Shown here in pieces: positions 17,287 to 27,892 of a DNA stretch of 64,000 bases. Below the pieces are notes generated by a model. The model was not told where the DNA came from and made no database searches. It saw only the letters and a list, made by a program, of their open reading frames with translations. The position numbers were made by a program, and so were the translations under genes. The DNA comes from Streptococcus infantis (GTDB taxonomy: Bacteria > Bacillota > Bacilli > Lactobacillales > Streptococcaceae), in the NCBI RefSeq assembly GCF_019929575.1, contig NZ_JAHZPU010000005.1, forward strand, positions 19,691 to 83,690. The letters are read 5' to 3'. Each line of letters begins with the position of its first letter. The stretch's first letter is position 1.

Positions 17287-18633
17287 TTAGTAAAGATCTA
17301 GATAATTATCAATTTCCCATTGTGAAACGAAGGTTGCATAGCTTGCCCATTCGATTCGTTTAGCTTCAAGGAAGCTAGTGTAGATGTGCTCACCAAGAGC
17401 TGCTTTGACGACTTCGTCTTCGGTCAAAGCTTTCAAAGCGTTGTGAAGAGTTGATGGAAGGTCTGTGATACCAGCCTCTTTGCGTTCTTCAGCAGTCATG
17501 ATGTAGATATTTTCTTCGATTGGCGCTGGTGCTTCGATTTTGTTTTCAATACCGTGCAAACCAACTTCCAAAAGCACAGCCATAGCGATATATGGATTTG
17601 CCATTGGGTCTACTGAGCGCAACTCCAAACGAGTTCCCATTCCACGAGTAGCGGGAACGCGTACTAACGGAGAACGGTTACGACCTGCCCAAGCGATGTA
17701 AACAGGTGCTTCATACCCTGGAACCAAACGTTTGTATGAATTTACTGTTGGGTTCATGATAGCTGTGTAGTTGTAGGCGTGCTTGATCAAACCACCAAGG
17801 AAGTGATAAGCTATTTCTGACAACTGCATTCCTTTTGGATCATTTGGATCAAAGAAGGCGTTGTTCCCTTCAGCATCAAACAAGGACATATTGCAGTGCA
17901 TTCCTGAACCAGCGATACCAAATTTAGGTTTAGCCATAAAGGTTGCATACAAACCATGTTTACGCGCAATTGTCTTTACAACAAGTTTAAAGATTTGAAT
18001 CTTATCACAAGCACGAAGAACTTCATCATACTTAAAGTCAATCTCATGTTGACCTACGGCAACTTCGTGGTGACTGGCTTCTACTTCAAATCCCATTTTA
18101 GTCAAGACATTTACAATCTTACGACGGGTATTATCGGCAAGGTCTGTAGGCGCCAAATCAAAGTAACCACCCTTGTCATTCACCTCAAGAGTTGGGTCTC
18201 CATTTTCATCAAGCTTGAATAGGAAGAATTCTGGTTCCGGACCAAGGTTGAATGATTTGAATCCAACTTTCTCCATGTGATGAAGAGCTCGTTTAAGGTT
18301 GCTTCGAGGATCTCCAGCAAATGGCTCTCCTTCTGTTGTATAGACATCACAGATCAATCCTGCGACACTACCGTTCTCATCTCCCCAAGGGAAGACAGTC
18401 CATGTGTCCAGGTCAGGGTACAAGTACATATCTGATTCATTGATACGAACAAACCCTTCAATAGAAGATCCATCAAACATAGCCTTGTTTGACAAGACCT
18501 TGTCTAGTTGTTCATCTGTAGCAGGAATTTCGACGTTTTTCATTGTTCCCAAAATATCTGAAAACATGAGACGGATAAAGGTTACATTTTTTTCCTTAAC
18601 TTCACGACGAATATCTGCAGCTGTGATTGGCAT
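17287..18633 (-). CDS. glnA: Type I glutamine synthetase (448 aa)
   Basis: The enzyme makes glutamine from glutamate, ammonia and ATP and acts as a dodecamer in the cytoplasm. Visible features are [20 protein letters not shown] near the start, [13 protein letters not shown], the metal-site segment [11 protein letters not shown] (about 130), [10 protein letters not shown] (about 240), and [10 protein letters not shown] (about 315). The length fits the GSI-alpha class of Gram-positives. It follows glnR by 35 bp, forming the glnRA operon. GlnR represses it when glutamine is plentiful, with GlnA itself as feedback partner (known for the family). Confidence 0.97.
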   Translation of the reverse strand: MPITAADIRREVKEKNVTFIRLMFSDILGTMKNVEIPATDEQLDKVLSNKAMFDGSSIEGFVRINESDMYLYPDLDTWTVFPWGDENGSVAGLICDVYTTEGEPFAGDPRSNLKRALHHMEKVGFKSFNLGPEPEFFLFKLDENGDPTLEVNDKGGYFDLAPTDLADNTRRKIVNVLTKMGFEVEASHHEVAVGQHEIDFKYDEVLRACDKIQIFKLVVKTIARKHGLYATFMAKPKFGIAGSGMHCNMSLFDAEGNNAFFDPNDPKGMQLSEIAYHFLGGLIKHAYNYTAIMNPTVNSYKRLVPGYEAPVYIAWAGRNRSPLVRVPATRGMGTRLELRSVDPMANPYIAMAVLLEVGLHGIENKIEAPAPIEENIYIMTAEERKEAGITDLPSTLHNALKALTEDEVVKAALGEHIYTSFLEAKRIEWASYATFVSQWEIDNYLDLY

Positions 18634-18668
18634 GGTTTTTCTCCTTATATATGACGACTTGCGGTTGC

Positions 18669-19025
18669 CTAACCGCGACCAAAAGGTGATTGTTGAGAAG
18701 CGAAGCGACTTTGCTGGAGAACTTCATTCCGAAGCGCTCTACGCACTTCAGTTTGACTCACTGGTTTTTTAGACTTCGCCTCACGTTCAGCATATTTTTT
18801 CTTGATGGCAGCAATGTTCAGACCTTCAGAGATATAATCTTTAATCTCAAGTAATCGATCCATATCATTCAAAGAATACATACGGCGATTGCCCTCGTTA
18901 CGATCAGGCTTAATCAATTCCTGGTCTTCATAGTAACGAATTTGGCGCGCCGAAAGATCGGTCAGTTTCATAACACTACCAATAGGAAAAACTGCCATAT
19001 TGCGACGAAATTCTTTTTCCTTCAT
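18669..19025 (-). CDS. glnR: MerR-family nitrogen regulator GlnR (118 aa)
   Basis: GlnR represses nitrogen assimilation genes in response to glutamine. The MerR-type helix-turn-helix is seen in [20 protein letters not shown] followed by [19 protein letters not shown]. The C-terminal regulatory tail is short and basic ([12 protein letters not shown]). The start is ATG 19025, with AAGGAAG upstream; an in-frame GTG two codons earlier is less likely. A GlnR operator lies just upstream of its own promoter, indicating autoregulation of glnRA. Confidence 0.95.
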   Translation of the reverse strand: MKEKEFRRNMAVFPIGSVMKLTDLSARQIRYYEDQELIKPDRNEGNRRMYSLNDMDRLLEIKDYISEGLNIAAIKKKYAEREAKSKKPVSQTEVRRALRNEVLQQSRFASQQSPFGRG

Positions 19026-19047
19026 GTACACTTCCTTCTTTCTGTCT

Positions 19048-19100
19048 ATTATAGTCTAAAAAAATTCAATCGTCAATCAATAATGTTATATCTTGTGACA
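19048..19100 (-). promoter_or_regulatory. glnRA promoter with GlnR operator
   Basis: On the minus strand TTGACG (19076-19071), 17 bp, TATAAT (19053-19048). A perfect GlnR box, TGTCACAAGATATAACA (19100-19084), consensus TGTNAN7TNACA, lies directly upstream of the -35. Confidence 0.9.
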
Positions 19101-19108
19101 TTATTTTA

Positions 19109-19630
19109 TTATTTCTGTATGAGACTCCGCAAGCGATCAATATCATAATTGACTAGAATTGCTACAAAAACTCCCATAAAAGTCTCAAAAACTCGAGCAA
19201 ACACGTACAAAACAGTCTCTCCACTCGGAATTGATAAGGTAATAATCAACATAGCCGCAACTCCACCGATAACACCTGCCTTATTGTTCATGGCAACATT
19301 TGTCATAATGGTTAACATGGTGCAAATCGGAACAACAAGAAGGGTTACCCAGAAGGCGCCGTGAAAAAGATTATTTAAGAGAAAGAAAATCAGGGCATAA
19401 AAACCACCGATACTATTTCCGAGAATACGTGATGTCCCAAAGTGGACACTCTTATCAAAGTCTTCTCTTAAACTAAAAACTGCAGTCAAGGCTCCAATCT
19501 GAAGTCCTTTCCAACCAAAAAAACCAAAAATCATGAGAACTAAAAAAACAGCGATTCCTGTTTTAAACGTTCTCATCCCTAACTTAAACTTAGATTTATC
19601 AAATCTATACTTTTTAAAATAACTCATCAT
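19109..19630 (-). CDS. FUSC/aromatic acid exporter family membrane protein (173 aa)
   Basis: A polytopic protein with a basic N-terminus (YFKKYRFDKSKFKLGMRTFKTG) and four or five hydrophobic segments. FSLREDFDKSVHFGTSRILGNSIGGFYA is typical of the YgaE/DUF939 aromatic acid exporter type. It lacks the C-terminal cytoplasmic domain of longer members, so it is a short form. It lies upstream of glnR on the same strand and ends within the stretch holding the GlnR operator. The transported substrate is unknown. Confidence 0.8.
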   Translation of the reverse strand: MMSYFKKYRFDKSKFKLGMRTFKTGIAVFLVLMIFGFFGWKGLQIGALTAVFSLREDFDKSVHFGTSRILGNSIGGFYALIFFLLNNLFHGAFWVTLLVVPICTMLTIMTNVAMNNKAGVIGGVAAMLIITLSIPSGETVLYVFARVFETFMGVFVAILVNYDIDRLRSLIQK

Positions 19631-19707
19631 TTCAACTCTCTATCTCCATTTTACCATAAATTTACCTTTTTTTGAGAAGGAGATGCAATAAACTGATGGA
19701 AATTAAA

Positions 19708-19742
19708 AAAGAGAGTGGGACAGAAATCCTTCTCTCTTATAA
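19708..19742. repeat. Short remnant of the intergenic repeat (copy C)
   Basis: GAGAGTGGGACAGAAATCCTTCTCTC shares the GTGGGACAGAAATC start with the longer copies at 17097-17283 and 33101-33283. Here GAGAG and CTCTC form a compact hairpin just downstream of mraY, possibly a terminator. Confidence 0.5.
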
Positions 19743-19756
19743 TCAATATTCTATTT

Positions 19757-20737
19757 TTAGAATAAATACATGAAAGCCAAAGTCAAGAGACTAGCAAGTA
19801 GGCCCACTCCCCAGAAGAAGAAATCAACCTTCCACTCACTCCAAGCTTGATCTTTCCCAGAAAAACCACCCAACTCAAAATGGTGATGAACTGGTGTCAT
19901 ACGGAAGATACGTTTTCCTCCAGTCAACTTAAAGTAGGTGACTTGCATCATAACAGATGTAGTTTCAAAAACATACACCAAACCAATCAAGAGTAACGTC
20001 CATTCTTGGTGTAGCGCCATGGAAATAGCCGCCAACATCCCTCCAAGAGCTAGGCTACCAACATCTCCCATGAAAACTTTAGCAGGCTTGTGGTTAAAGA
20101 CAAAGAAACCAAGAAGACCACCAATCATGGCAAGAATCACTAGGAGAATATCCAATTGGTTTTGTACATAAGCAATGACTCCATAGGCAGATAGGCTAAT
20201 CACTACTGAGATACTTGCCAAGCCATCAATTCCGTCAGTCAAGTTAACAGCATTCGAAAAACCAACTAACCAGAAGAGAGCAAAGAAAATGTAAAGAACG
20301 CCTAGGTGCAATGGATACCCAAATACATTTAAGACATCCCCTCCTCTTTCATAAAAGAGATAGAAGATGACTCCTCCTACTAATTGAAGTAGGAACTTTT
20401 GTTTAGGATTAAGTCCTTCATTGATTTTACGGAAAACCTTGAGGAAATCATCTAAGAAGCCAACCAAACCATACAAAACGAGAATAAAGAGGATCATTCC
20501 AACATTGTTGGTTAGTTGATTAGTTAAAAGTGCAAGAACTAAACTAACTAAAACGCTTGTTACGAGGAAGACAATCCCTCCCATTGTCGGCGTCCCAGCT
20601 TTTGCCTGGTGCTGTTTAACATCCTCATGCATCTGCTGGCCTGTAATTTGCGCCTTTCTATAAAATTGGATAAAGGCCGGAATTCCTACTAAAGTTAGTA
20701 AAAATGTCACAATTCCAGCACTAATAGAAATAAACAT
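19757..20737 (-). CDS. mraY: Phospho-N-acetylmuramoyl-pentapeptide-transferase MraY (326 aa)
   Basis: MraY makes lipid I by moving phospho-MurNAc-pentapeptide from UDP to undecaprenyl phosphate in the membrane. About ten membrane helices are visible. Signature motifs are [13 protein letters not shown] (about 45), [10 protein letters not shown] (about 93), [13 protein letters not shown] (about 165) and the [12 protein letters not shown]is cluster (about 280). AGGAGA precedes ATG 20737, 2 nt after the pbp2X stop. It is the last gene of the rsmH-ftsL-pbp2X-mraY operon. Confidence 0.97.
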   Translation of the reverse strand: MFISISAGIVTFLLTLVGIPAFIQFYRKAQITGQQMHEDVKQHQAKAGTPTMGGIVFLVTSVLVSLVLALLTNQLTNNVGMILFILVLYGLVGFLDDFLKVFRKINEGLNPKQKFLLQLVGGVIFYLFYERGGDVLNVFGYPLHLGVLYIFFALFWLVGFSNAVNLTDGIDGLASISVVISLSAYGVIAYVQNQLDILLVILAMIGGLLGFFVFNHKPAKVFMGDVGSLALGGMLAAISMALHQEWTLLLIGLVYVFETTSVMMQVTYFKLTGGKRIFRMTPVHHHFELGGFSGKDQAWSEWKVDFFFWGVGLLASLLTLAFMYLF

Positions 20738-20738
20738 A

Positions 20739-22994
20739 TTAGTCTCCTAAAGTTAATTTAATTTTTTTAATGTTTTTGATAGCTGTATTAGTCCGAACAT
20801 CTTGCTTCTGAACAACGGAACCTGAACCTTCAAATTCCAGTTCAATATCCAACCATTTAGCAAAGGTCTCGGCAGTCTCTTTTTTCCAGCCATACATGTC
20901 TGGAATTTCTTCTACCTTATCCGATAAAAGGAGAACTTGTTGGTTTGGTGCAAGATTGGTCCCTTCTTCTACAGAAGTCTCTTTAATCTTTGTTCCAGTA
21001 CCTACAACGATTGGTTGCACAATATTTCGGCGTAAGGCTTCCGCCAACTCACCAGGTGAAATATCCTTGATGCTAGGCATTGCATAAGAAGATTCTGTCG
21101 TAACTTTATCTAAATTTTTGGCTGGAGATTGAAGATTGAGAGATTCTTTCATAGCTGAAGCCCGCTCCAAGATTGGGGTGGCAAATTCTCCCAACTGGAT
21201 ACCTGAATAATGCTCAGGCTGTTGAACCGTTACATACAAGATAAAATCAGGATTTTCAGCAGGATTCATAGTCACAACTGAGAAAATATAATTGGTAGAA
21301 CCAACCAAGTATCCTCCATTTTTCTCATCAGCGATTTGAGCCGTACCGGATTTAACTGCTACATTTTGTCCAGGAACTGTTATAATTGGCTTTCCTGTGT
21401 AGTGATTATACATAGTTCCATATAGAGGGTCCGTCCCAACTAAGATCATGTGATTTCGAGTTGTGCTTGCTGCCTCTTTGGAAACAGGATTTCCTACTAT
21501 TTCTTTTTGTGACTTACGTACAGACTGATTGTTAGTATCATAAATAGCACTTATAAATTTTGGCTCCAGCATAACTCCATCATTAGCAATAGCTGTAAAG
21601 GCACGAAGCATTTGTGTTTGTGTCACTGAAATTCCTTGCCCAAATGAGCTTTGAGCAATACTAACAATATTATCAGCTGGAAGTTGACCAGCGTATTCAT
21701 CTGTCAAGCCAAAGCGAGTTGGAACCCCAAATTTAAAGCGGTTTAGATAATCCAACCAAGTAGCATCTCCCATTTTTTGTTCAAGTAGACTCATTCCAAC
21801 ATTACTGGAGTGAGCGAAACCTTGTAAGAAAGTCATCATCCCACCAGTAGTCAAACCTTCATTAACGTCCCAATCTCGAATCGTCGCATCTGCTATTTTT
21901 AATTCACTGCTATTGAAATATTCTCCACCTGGGAAGGTATTGTTATCAATAGAAGCAGCTAACGTCATAACCTTCATGGTTGACCCTGGTTCATAGTTAC
22001 TTTGATAAAGGATATCACGCCAAACAAAGTCCTTAGTAATTCCTTCTTTAGTATCTGCATTAAAGGTCGGTCGTTGAGTGGTAGCAAGGATTTCACCAGT
22101 CTTTGCACTGACCAAGGTCGCGGTCATATACTTACCTTTTACTTTTTCCAGAAAGGCATCCATTTGGGTTTCCATGAAAGATTGGAGCGGACTAGACAAT
22201 GTTGTATAAACATCCTTGCCATCCACAGTTTGTTGCGATACCAGTTCTGTACCTGGTACGATATTTCCTACACGGTCCTTTTCATAAGTAATAATTCCGT
22301 CTGTACCAGCAAGAATGGTATTCAAAGAACTCTCCAAACCAGAAGTTCCTAGCAAACTCTTGCTGCCGTCCTCATTTTCATGAAGTTGGGCTAAGCCAAT
22401 AAAACTAGAAGCAAATTGGCCATTTGGGTAGCTTCTGTTAGGGCTAGTTGTGAAGTCGATCCCTTCCACACTAGCATCTTTTAAATCTTTTTTAATAGCC
22501 ATCATATTGGCATAGGTAATCCCATTTCCTTTTGCACCAAAGGAAACCTGTTTGAGATTCGGTTGAGAGAGTTGGTCTTTGACGTAAGTCTCCTCCATAT
22601 CCAAGTACTTATGGAAAATTTCGGCTACCTTATTGTACTGAGATTCCTCAACATATAGAATATCTCCATTCGCAGACTTATAATCCTTATCAATGACCGC
22701 ATAAACATTGTAGGAGGTTGCATCTTCTGCAATCGGAGTTCCATTACGATCATAAATGGTTCCCCTCTTAGCAGGGACTGTTCGAGTTGTTTGATGAACC
22801 TTATAAGCTTCTTTGACCAGGTCAACACCAAACTTCTTTCCCGTACCAATAATCACCGCAAAGTTAACCAAAAAAACAGCAAAGAGAATGACAGCCAAGA
22901 GACTAAGGCTTTTTCCAACTCGTCTGCGGTTTTCTAGAGGAGTTCTGCGATTCTTAATGGCAAAGTGTATTATTCTTTCTTTCCAGGTTTTCAT
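20739..22994 (-). CDS. pbpX: Penicillin-binding protein 2X (751 aa)
   Basis: This is the essential class B septal transpeptidase. An N-terminal membrane anchor (about residues 30-50) leads to a dimerisation domain and the transpeptidase domain. Active-site motifs are STMK (in EPGSTMKV, about 340), SSN (in AHSSNVG, about 397) and KSG (in VKSGTAQI, about 549). Two PASTA domains end the protein. The Thr after the active Ser is intact, and the Gln after KSGTA is present. The changes at those two sites that are known from resistant pneumococci are therefore absent. It lies between ftsL and mraY. Confidence 0.97.
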   Translation of the reverse strand: MKTWKERIIHFAIKNRRTPLENRRRVGKSLSLLAVILFAVFLVNFAVIIGTGKKFGVDLVKEAYKVHQTTRTVPAKRGTIYDRNGTPIAEDATSYNVYAVIDKDYKSANGDILYVEESQYNKVAEIFHKYLDMEETYVKDQLSQPNLKQVSFGAKGNGITYANMMAIKKDLKDASVEGIDFTTSPNRSYPNGQFASSFIGLAQLHENEDGSKSLLGTSGLESSLNTILAGTDGIITYEKDRVGNIVPGTELVSQQTVDGKDVYTTLSSPLQSFMETQMDAFLEKVKGKYMTATLVSAKTGEILATTQRPTFNADTKEGITKDFVWRDILYQSNYEPGSTMKVMTLAASIDNNTFPGGEYFNSSELKIADATIRDWDVNEGLTTGGMMTFLQGFAHSSNVGMSLLEQKMGDATWLDYLNRFKFGVPTRFGLTDEYAGQLPADNIVSIAQSSFGQGISVTQTQMLRAFTAIANDGVMLEPKFISAIYDTNNQSVRKSQKEIVGNPVSKEAASTTRNHMILVGTDPLYGTMYNHYTGKPIITVPGQNVAVKSGTAQIADEKNGGYLVGSTNYIFSVVTMNPAENPDFILYVTVQQPEHYSGIQLGEFATPILERASAMKESLNLQSPAKNLDKVTTESSYAMPSIKDISPGELAEALRRNIVQPIVVGTGTKIKETSVEEGTNLAPNQQVLLLSDKVEEIPDMYGWKKETAETFAKWLDIELEFEGSGSVVQKQDVRTNTAIKNIKKIKLTLGD

Positions 22995-22997
22995 ATA

Positions 22998-23315
22998 CTA
23001 CTCCGCCGATCGGATATTTTCATTATTTAACTGCAACTCTTGCGAGTCTGCAATTCCTGTCAAGCGTTCTGATCGGATCAATTCATTAACTTCTTGCTTG
23101 GCATCATCTAGTTCGGTCTTCTTTTCTTCGATTTGATTATTAACTGTTGTTAACTCACTCTGAACTTGCAGGAGTTTTGTTTGCATATAGACAACACTTA
23201 CTGCTAAGATCAGGGCTGTGATAGCAATTGAAAGGTAAAAGGCCTTTTCAACACGCGAAAATTTTTTTATACGAGCTTGTAGCAATTGGCTCGTTGTTTC
23301 TCTGTTTTCTACCAT
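22998..23315 (-). CDS. ftsL: Cell division protein FtsL (105 aa)
   Basis: A small bitopic protein: basic cytoplasmic start, one membrane helix (about 30-50, YLSIAITALILAVSVVYM), then an extracytoplasmic leucine-zipper-like helix (LLQVQSELTTVNNQIEEKK). FtsL forms the divisome subcomplex with DivIC and FtsQ (DivIB). It follows rsmH after 9 bp and ends 3 bp before pbp2X, as in pneumococcus. Confidence 0.93.
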   Translation of the reverse strand: MVENRETTSQLLQARIKKFSRVEKAFYLSIAITALILAVSVVYMQTKLLQVQSELTTVNNQIEEKKTELDDAKQEVNELIRSERLTGIADSQELQLNNENIRSAE

Positions 23316-23324
23316 GGTTTCCTC

Positions 23325-24275
23325 TTACTTGTGAATTTTTCTTGCCACTCGAAGCTTGGCTGAGTGGGAACGATTATTGGCTTCCAATTCTTCCTTGCTT
23401 GGTAAAATCGGTTTCCGAGAGACTAATTCCATCTTGGGCTTGAGATCGTCTGGGATGAAAGGCAAACCTTTAGGAACTTCAACTGTGGAAGCTTCCTTAA
23501 ATAACTGTTTGGTCAAGCGGTCCTCCAGCGAATGGAAGGTAATCACTGATATTCTGCCATTTAGAGCCAGCATATCCATAGCCTGCTGGATTGATTCATC
23601 TGCAGCACCCAGTTCATCATTGACCTCTATACGGATAGCTTGGAAAATTTGTTTAGCTGGGTGGCCTTTTTTCTTGAGCTCCTTTGCCGGTTTGGCAGAT
23701 TTAATAATCTCTGCCAATTCCGTCGTGGTCTCAATCGGTTTCTGTTCACGCGCCTGTTCAATTTTTCGAGCAATCTGTTTGGAAAACTTGTCCTCTCCAT
23801 ATTTGAAAAAGATTCGAACCAATTCATGATAGTCATAATGATTGACAACTTCATAAGCAGTCAAACTAGCTTCCTGATTCATGCGCATATCCAGTGGTGC
23901 ATCCTTCTTATAGGAAAAACCACGTTCACGCTGATCCAACTGCGGGCTTGACACACCTAAATCATAACAAATTCCATCAATTTCAGTCACACTTAAGTCA
24001 TGTAAGCGGTCCTTCAAATGACGGAAATTATCCTTGATGAAGGTGACCATTCCCTTTTCAATATAGGGAGCCAAACGTTTTTGCGCATTTTCAATGGCAT
24101 TTTGATCCTGGTCAAAAGCATACAAATGCCCCTTCTCGCTTAACTTACTTAACAAATACTCGCTATGTCCTGCTCCTCCCAAGGTCGCATCAACGTAAAC
24201 CCCATCAGGCTTCACATCAAGCATATCAATAGTCTCATGGAGCATGACCGTCACATGATGAAATTCTCTTGTCAT
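23325..24275 (-). CDS. rsmH: 16S rRNA (cytosine-1402 N4)-methyltransferase RsmH (316 aa)
   Basis: A SAM-dependent rRNA methyltransferase (former MraW). It has [14 protein letters not shown] at the N-terminus, the SAM-binding [14 protein letters not shown] (about 30), a [11 protein letters not shown] motif (about 105), RGFSY and a C-terminal [14 protein letters not shown] segment ([10 protein letters not shown], about 230). It is the first gene of rsmH-ftsL-pbp2X-mraY. No Shine-Dalgarno sequence is seen, and an extended -10 box lies so close to the start that the transcript would have almost no leader. Confidence 0.96.
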   Translation of the reverse strand: MTREFHHVTVMLHETIDMLDVKPDGVYVDATLGGAGHSEYLLSKLSEKGHLYAFDQDQNAIENAQKRLAPYIEKGMVTFIKDNFRHLKDRLHDLSVTEIDGICYDLGVSSPQLDQRERGFSYKKDAPLDMRMNQEASLTAYEVVNHYDYHELVRIFFKYGEDKFSKQIARKIEQAREQKPIETTTELAEIIKSAKPAKELKKKGHPAKQIFQAIRIEVNDELGAADESIQQAMDMLALNGRISVITFHSLEDRLTKQLFKEASTVEVPKGLPFIPDDLKPKMELVSRKPILPSKEELEANNRSHSAKLRVARKIHK

Positions 24276-24284
24276 ATCTTATCT

Positions 24285-24293
24285 ATTTTACCA
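24285..24293 (-). promoter_or_regulatory. Extended -10 promoter immediately before rsmH
   Basis: On the minus strand TGGTAAAAT ends at 24285. The expected transcription start is near 24278, 3 nt before the ATG at 24275, with no ribosome site between. Confidence 0.5.
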
Positions 24294-24346
24294 CAATTCG
24301 GCCTATCTTGCACTCACTAAAGTAAAATCATTCTACTGCTTCTTTA

Positions 24347-26167
24347 TTATTTATAGTCAGCAGATTTCTCGGCTACCTGGGCTAATCTTTCTACTTCTGG
24401 ATTCAAGTGTTCGTGAACAGCCTCTGCCACTGCTCTTGGTATGCCAACTGAGACAATCTCGTTCACACTAGCTTCCTTGATTTTTGTCAGAGATTTGAAA
24501 TATTTCATCAAATTCTGCTTGCGTTTTGGACCCAATCCCTCAATCCCATCTAATTGAGAAGAGAAGGAATTTTTAGAACGAAGTTGACGATGGAAGGTGA
24601 TTGCAAAACGGTGAACTTCATCCTGAATGCGTTGTAGGAGGAAAAATTCTTGAGAATTGCGAGACAACTCTACCACCTCAAGTGGGTCTCCAAAAAGCAA
24701 TTCATGAGTTTGGTGCTTATCATTCTTCTGCAAACCTGCGATTGGAATATCCAACCCCAACTCTTCTTGAATGACCTGTTTGGCAATATTAACTTGGCCT
24801 TGTCCTCCATCAATGACAATCAAATCTGGCGGGGTCAAGCCATCACGCTGGACGCGCCCATAGCGTCTACGGATGACCTCACGCATACTAGCATAGTCGT
24901 CTGGTCCGACTACGGTCTTGATTTTATACTTGCGGTAATCTTTTTTGCTTGGTTTCCCGTTGACAAAAACTACCATAGCAGAGACAGGACTGGTTCCCAT
25001 GATATTAGAGTTGTCGAAGGACTCAATTCGGACTGGTGTTGGAATCTTAAGCAGACGTCCTAAATTTTCAATGGCCCCTTGAGTCTTTTCAACTGATTTC
25101 TCTAATAGATTAAACTTCTGCTCCAGACTGACACGAGCATTTTTTATGGCGAGATTGACCAGTTGCTTCTTCTCACCACGTTGGGGCTTGAGAATTTTGG
25201 TATCCACCAAAGCCTTAACAGCTTCTTCATCAATATCCTGAGGAATCAAGATTTCATTAGGTACCAAGTGAGATTTTTCTTGATAAAACTGCCCAACATA
25301 GGTCAGGAAATCTTCATCCGGATCATTGTAGTAAGGAAAGAGATTGACATCCCGTTCAATCAGTTTACCCTGACGGACAAAGAAAACCTGAACACACATC
25401 CAACCCTTATCCACGTAGTAACCAAAGACATCACGGTTTTGGAGGTCTTTAGCCATGACTCGTTGCTTAGTCCGAAGGGTGCCAATAGCCTGAATCAAAT
25501 CACGGTATTCCGCGGCACGTTCAAACTCCATACTTTGGGCTGCCACAGCCATCTTCTCCTTGAGGTCATCAATGATTTTATCGTCTTGTCCCTTGAGAAA
25601 ATCAGAGACTTCTTGGGACTTAGCTTTAAAATAAGCTTCATCCTTGCGACAAACCGTATGAGCCATACACTGGCCGATATGGTAATAAAAACAAACCTTT
25701 GATGGTGGATTGGTACACTTGCGAAAAGGGAAAATCCGATCCAATAGCCGTTTGATTTCATTGGCTGCACCCACATCCGGATAGGGACCAAAGTAGAGAC
25801 CTCCGTCTTTTTTAACCTGACGGGTGATAATCAAGCGAGGATAGCGCTCATTTGTGATTTTGATAAAGGGATAAGACTTATCATCCTTGAGCATAATATT
25901 GTACTTGGGCTTGTTCTCCTTGATGAGGTTGATTTCAAGAAGCAAGGCTTCAATATTAGACTCCGTAACAATAAACTCAAAATCTACAATCTCAGATACC
26001 AGAGCTTCTGTCTTGGTATCATGGCTCCCACGGAAGTAGGAGCGCACCCGATTGCGCAGATTTTTAGCCTTTCCTACATAAATGATAGTGCCGTTTTTAT
26101 CTTTGTGAATGTAACAACCAGGGCTGGTCGGCAAGAGCTCCAGTTTTGATTTAATCAAGTTATTCAT
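24347..26167 (-). CDS. uvrC: UvrABC system protein C (606 aa)
   Basis: UvrC makes both incisions in nucleotide excision repair. The GIY-YIG nuclease (residues 10-90) has [24 protein letters not shown] helix pair that binds UvrB follows ([14 protein letters not shown], about 205). Next comes the RNase H-like domain with [13 protein letters not shown] and [11 protein letters not shown], then C-terminal helix-hairpin-helix motifs ([13 protein letters not shown]). The start is ATG 26167 ([12 protein letters not shown]), matching known streptococcal UvrC; an in-frame codon at 26197 is unlikely. The -10 box placement predicts a leaderless transcript. Confidence 0.95.
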   Translation of the reverse strand: MNNLIKSKLELLPTSPGCYIHKDKNGTIIYVGKAKNLRNRVRSYFRGSHDTKTEALVSEIVDFEFIVTESNIEALLLEINLIKENKPKYNIMLKDDKSYPFIKITNERYPRLIITRQVKKDGGLYFGPYPDVGAANEIKRLLDRIFPFRKCTNPPSKVCFYYHIGQCMAHTVCRKDEAYFKAKSQEVSDFLKGQDDKIIDDLKEKMAVAAQSMEFERAAEYRDLIQAIGTLRTKQRVMAKDLQNRDVFGYYVDKGWMCVQVFFVRQGKLIERDVNLFPYYNDPDEDFLTYVGQFYQEKSHLVPNEILIPQDIDEEAVKALVDTKILKPQRGEKKQLVNLAIKNARVSLEQKFNLLEKSVEKTQGAIENLGRLLKIPTPVRIESFDNSNIMGTSPVSAMVVFVNGKPSKKDYRKYKIKTVVGPDDYASMREVIRRRYGRVQRDGLTPPDLIVIDGGQGQVNIAKQVIQEELGLDIPIAGLQKNDKHQTHELLFGDPLEVVELSRNSQEFFLLQRIQDEVHRFAITFHRQLRSKNSFSSQLDGIEGLGPKRKQNLMKYFKSLTKIKEASVNEIVSVGIPRAVAEAVHEHLNPEVERLAQVAEKSADYK

Positions 26168-26173
26168 AGTTCC

Positions 26174-26182
26174 ATTATAGCA
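26174..26182 (-). promoter_or_regulatory. Extended -10 promoter of uvrC (predicted leaderless)
   Basis: On the minus strand TGCTATAAT ends at 26174. Counting seven nucleotides downstream puts +1 on the A of the ATG at 26167. Confidence 0.55.
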
Positions 26183-26184
26183 AA

Positions 26185-26216
26185 AAGCTCCCCTCATTGC
26201 TTACATCAGGGAGCTC
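26185..26216 (-). terminator. Terminator downstream of the matrixin-like gene
   Basis: On the minus strand GAGCTCCC and GGGGAGCT form a stem followed by TTTTT. Its distal part lies within 10 bp of the uvrC -10 box. Confidence 0.82.
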
Positions 26217-26237
26217 TATTTTTCGTTTGAAAATCAC

Positions 26238-26939
26238 TTATTCTCCAGACTCATAAAGTTCTTGAACTGCTTGAACATCTTGAGCCTGAATACCATAATA
26301 AGAACCTGCTGGTTGCATGACTGACACTTCATTAGTATGTTCCAAGCCAATGGCATGTCCTAGCTCATGCTCGGCCGTATGCAAGATACGATCATAGGTA
26401 TAGCCATAGTTTGGATTGGATAGATAATAATGATTCAAACGAACTGTTACTGAAGTAAATTGTTTGGTTAGGAGATTTGTCTGACTCTCCGCCTCACCGG
26501 CAACAGATGTGGAACCATCATTCATTTCAGTCGCAAAAATAGTTGCTTGGTCAGGTTCTGTCACAACTACAAAATTAAAAGCGCCGGTCTGATTCCAATT
26601 GGTAATAGCCTCAACGTAAGCCTTTTGAAAGGTTGCATCCATTTGAGGATCAATATAAATTGTCGCCTGCGCTTGGGGCCATTTTACTCCTGAATCTTGA
26701 TGATGATCAGTCTGAGACAAGCCTTGCAACTTACCAGTTTCTTGCCATTGATGCCAACCTGCTTGACCAACTTGAACTAGTTGTCCCGCTTGATTGAAGA
26801 CACCAGATAAATCCCCCGTCACATACCAGAGAATCCCTAAAGCAATGAGAATTAAGACTACAAGAGTCCACACAAGGCGCCAGAACATGCGCCAAATCCC
26901 TAGTAACAATCGACATAGAACACGAATAATCCAGAACAT
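26238..26939 (-). CDS. Membrane-anchored matrixin-like zinc metalloprotease (233 aa)
   Basis: The N-terminal arginine-rich segment and hydrophobic helix (about 1-42) are an uncleaved signal anchor. The extracytoplasmic domain ends with the zinc motif HELGHAIGLEH (about 190) and the Met-turn VSVMQP, the pattern of matrixin/M10 peptidases. The substrate is unknown. GGCGGG lies upstream of ATG 26939, and the gene has its own terminator. Such matrixin-like proteins occur in lactobacilli and streptococci; no function is established. Confidence 0.87.
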   Translation of the reverse strand: MFWIIRVLCRLLLGIWRMFWRLVWTLVVLILIALGILWYVTGDLSGVFNQAGQLVQVGQAGWHQWQETGKLQGLSQTDHHQDSGVKWPQAQATIYIDPQMDATFQKAYVEAITNWNQTGAFNFVVVTEPDQATIFATEMNDGSTSVAGEAESQTNLLTKQFTSVTVRLNHYYLSNPNYGYTYDRILHTAEHELGHAIGLEHTNEVSVMQPAGSYYGIQAQDVQAVQELYESGE

Positions 26940-27045
26940 GATTTCCCGCCTTTCTAAAAAAATAAGAATCCATCTTTAAAACATGGATTCCCATTCTAAA
27001 GATAGATTCCTTATTTTACTTGAGTAAGCTGAAAGAAAACTAAAA

Positions 27046-27825
27046 CTAGCTCAATCTCTCTTCTAAAACAAAATCAATTGGCAAGGTAGTCAAAAAACGT
27101 TCCAATTGTTTTTCCCAATAATACCACTCATGGGTTCCTGGACTATGACTATAAGAAATATCAAAACCAAGTTTCTTGAGGTTTTTCACTGCTAGGTTAT
27201 TGGTAGCATACAAGAAATCTTGCTCGCCACACCAAGCCCAGAGTTTGGTCTTCTTGTCTGACTTTTTAGCAAGGCTTTCAAGTGAATAAGGACTAGTTTC
27301 CCAGTTATCAAGCTTCCCAAAAACACCTCGCCAGTAAGCACGCGTTCCTAAATCTTGACTCTCAGGAGAAAAGTCCTCGAAGCTAAGTGCCCCAGAAAAG
27401 CTAGCGGCATGTGAGAAACGGTCAGTTGACAGTGCTAACTTAAAGGAACCGTAACCTCCCATTGATAAACCAGCGATAAAGGTCTTTTCTCGTTTGTTGG
27501 TCATATTGGGGAAGAAGCGTTTGAGCACCTGAGGCAATTCTTCTGCTAGAGCTGTATAGTAGTTATAGCCATACTGAGTATCTGTATACCAACCGTTGCT
27601 TGTATTAGGCATGATAACAATCAGATTGGTCCCTCGCAACAAGCGCTCAACATTGGTCCGTTTGAGCCAACTGTTGTGGTTCCCTGACATCCCATGAAGG
27701 AGATAGAGGACAGGAATATCTGTGCAATCCGGTTCCTTAACCCGAGATGCATCAGGGTAGAGGACATTTACTCCCCACTCCATATCTAAAACTTCTGAGT
27801 AATACTCAATCTTCATTACTGCCAT
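27046..27825 (-). CDS. estA: EstA-like alpha/beta-hydrolase esterase (259 aa)
   Basis: A D-family (esterase D/tributyrin esterase) hydrolase with [13 protein letters not shown] (oxyanion loop, about 42), the nucleophile elbow GLSMGGYG (about 122), and probable catalytic Asp in WCGEQDFLY and His in [10 protein letters not shown]. Pneumococcal EstA is an acylester hydrolase that also acts on acetylated sugars (from memory). There is no signal peptide, so it is cytoplasmic. AAGGAG precedes ATG 27825. It follows the RNase J2 gene on the same strand, as in pneumococcus. Confidence 0.9.
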   Translation of the reverse strand: MAVMKIEYYSEVLDMEWGVNVLYPDASRVKEPDCTDIPVLYLLHGMSGNHNSWLKRTNVERLLRGTNLIVIMPNTSNGWYTDTQYGYNYYTALAEELPQVLKRFFPNMTNKREKTFIAGLSMGGYGSFKLALSTDRFSHAASFSGALSFEDFSPESQDLGTRAYWRGVFGKLDNWETSPYSLESLAKKSDKKTKLWAWCGEQDFLYATNNLAVKNLKKLGFDISYSHSPGTHEWYYWEKQLERFLTTLPIDFVLEERLS

Positions 27826-27892
27826 AACTTGCTCCTTATTCGTTTGAGATAAGAAAAAGCCGAAACTCGACTTTCTCTCTTGCTATTTGATC

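Noticed and set aside
17069..17287. Minus-strand open frame between padR and glnA
   Set aside because: It lies entirely within the intergenic repeat and its start has no ribosome site; the reading is a by-product of the repeat.
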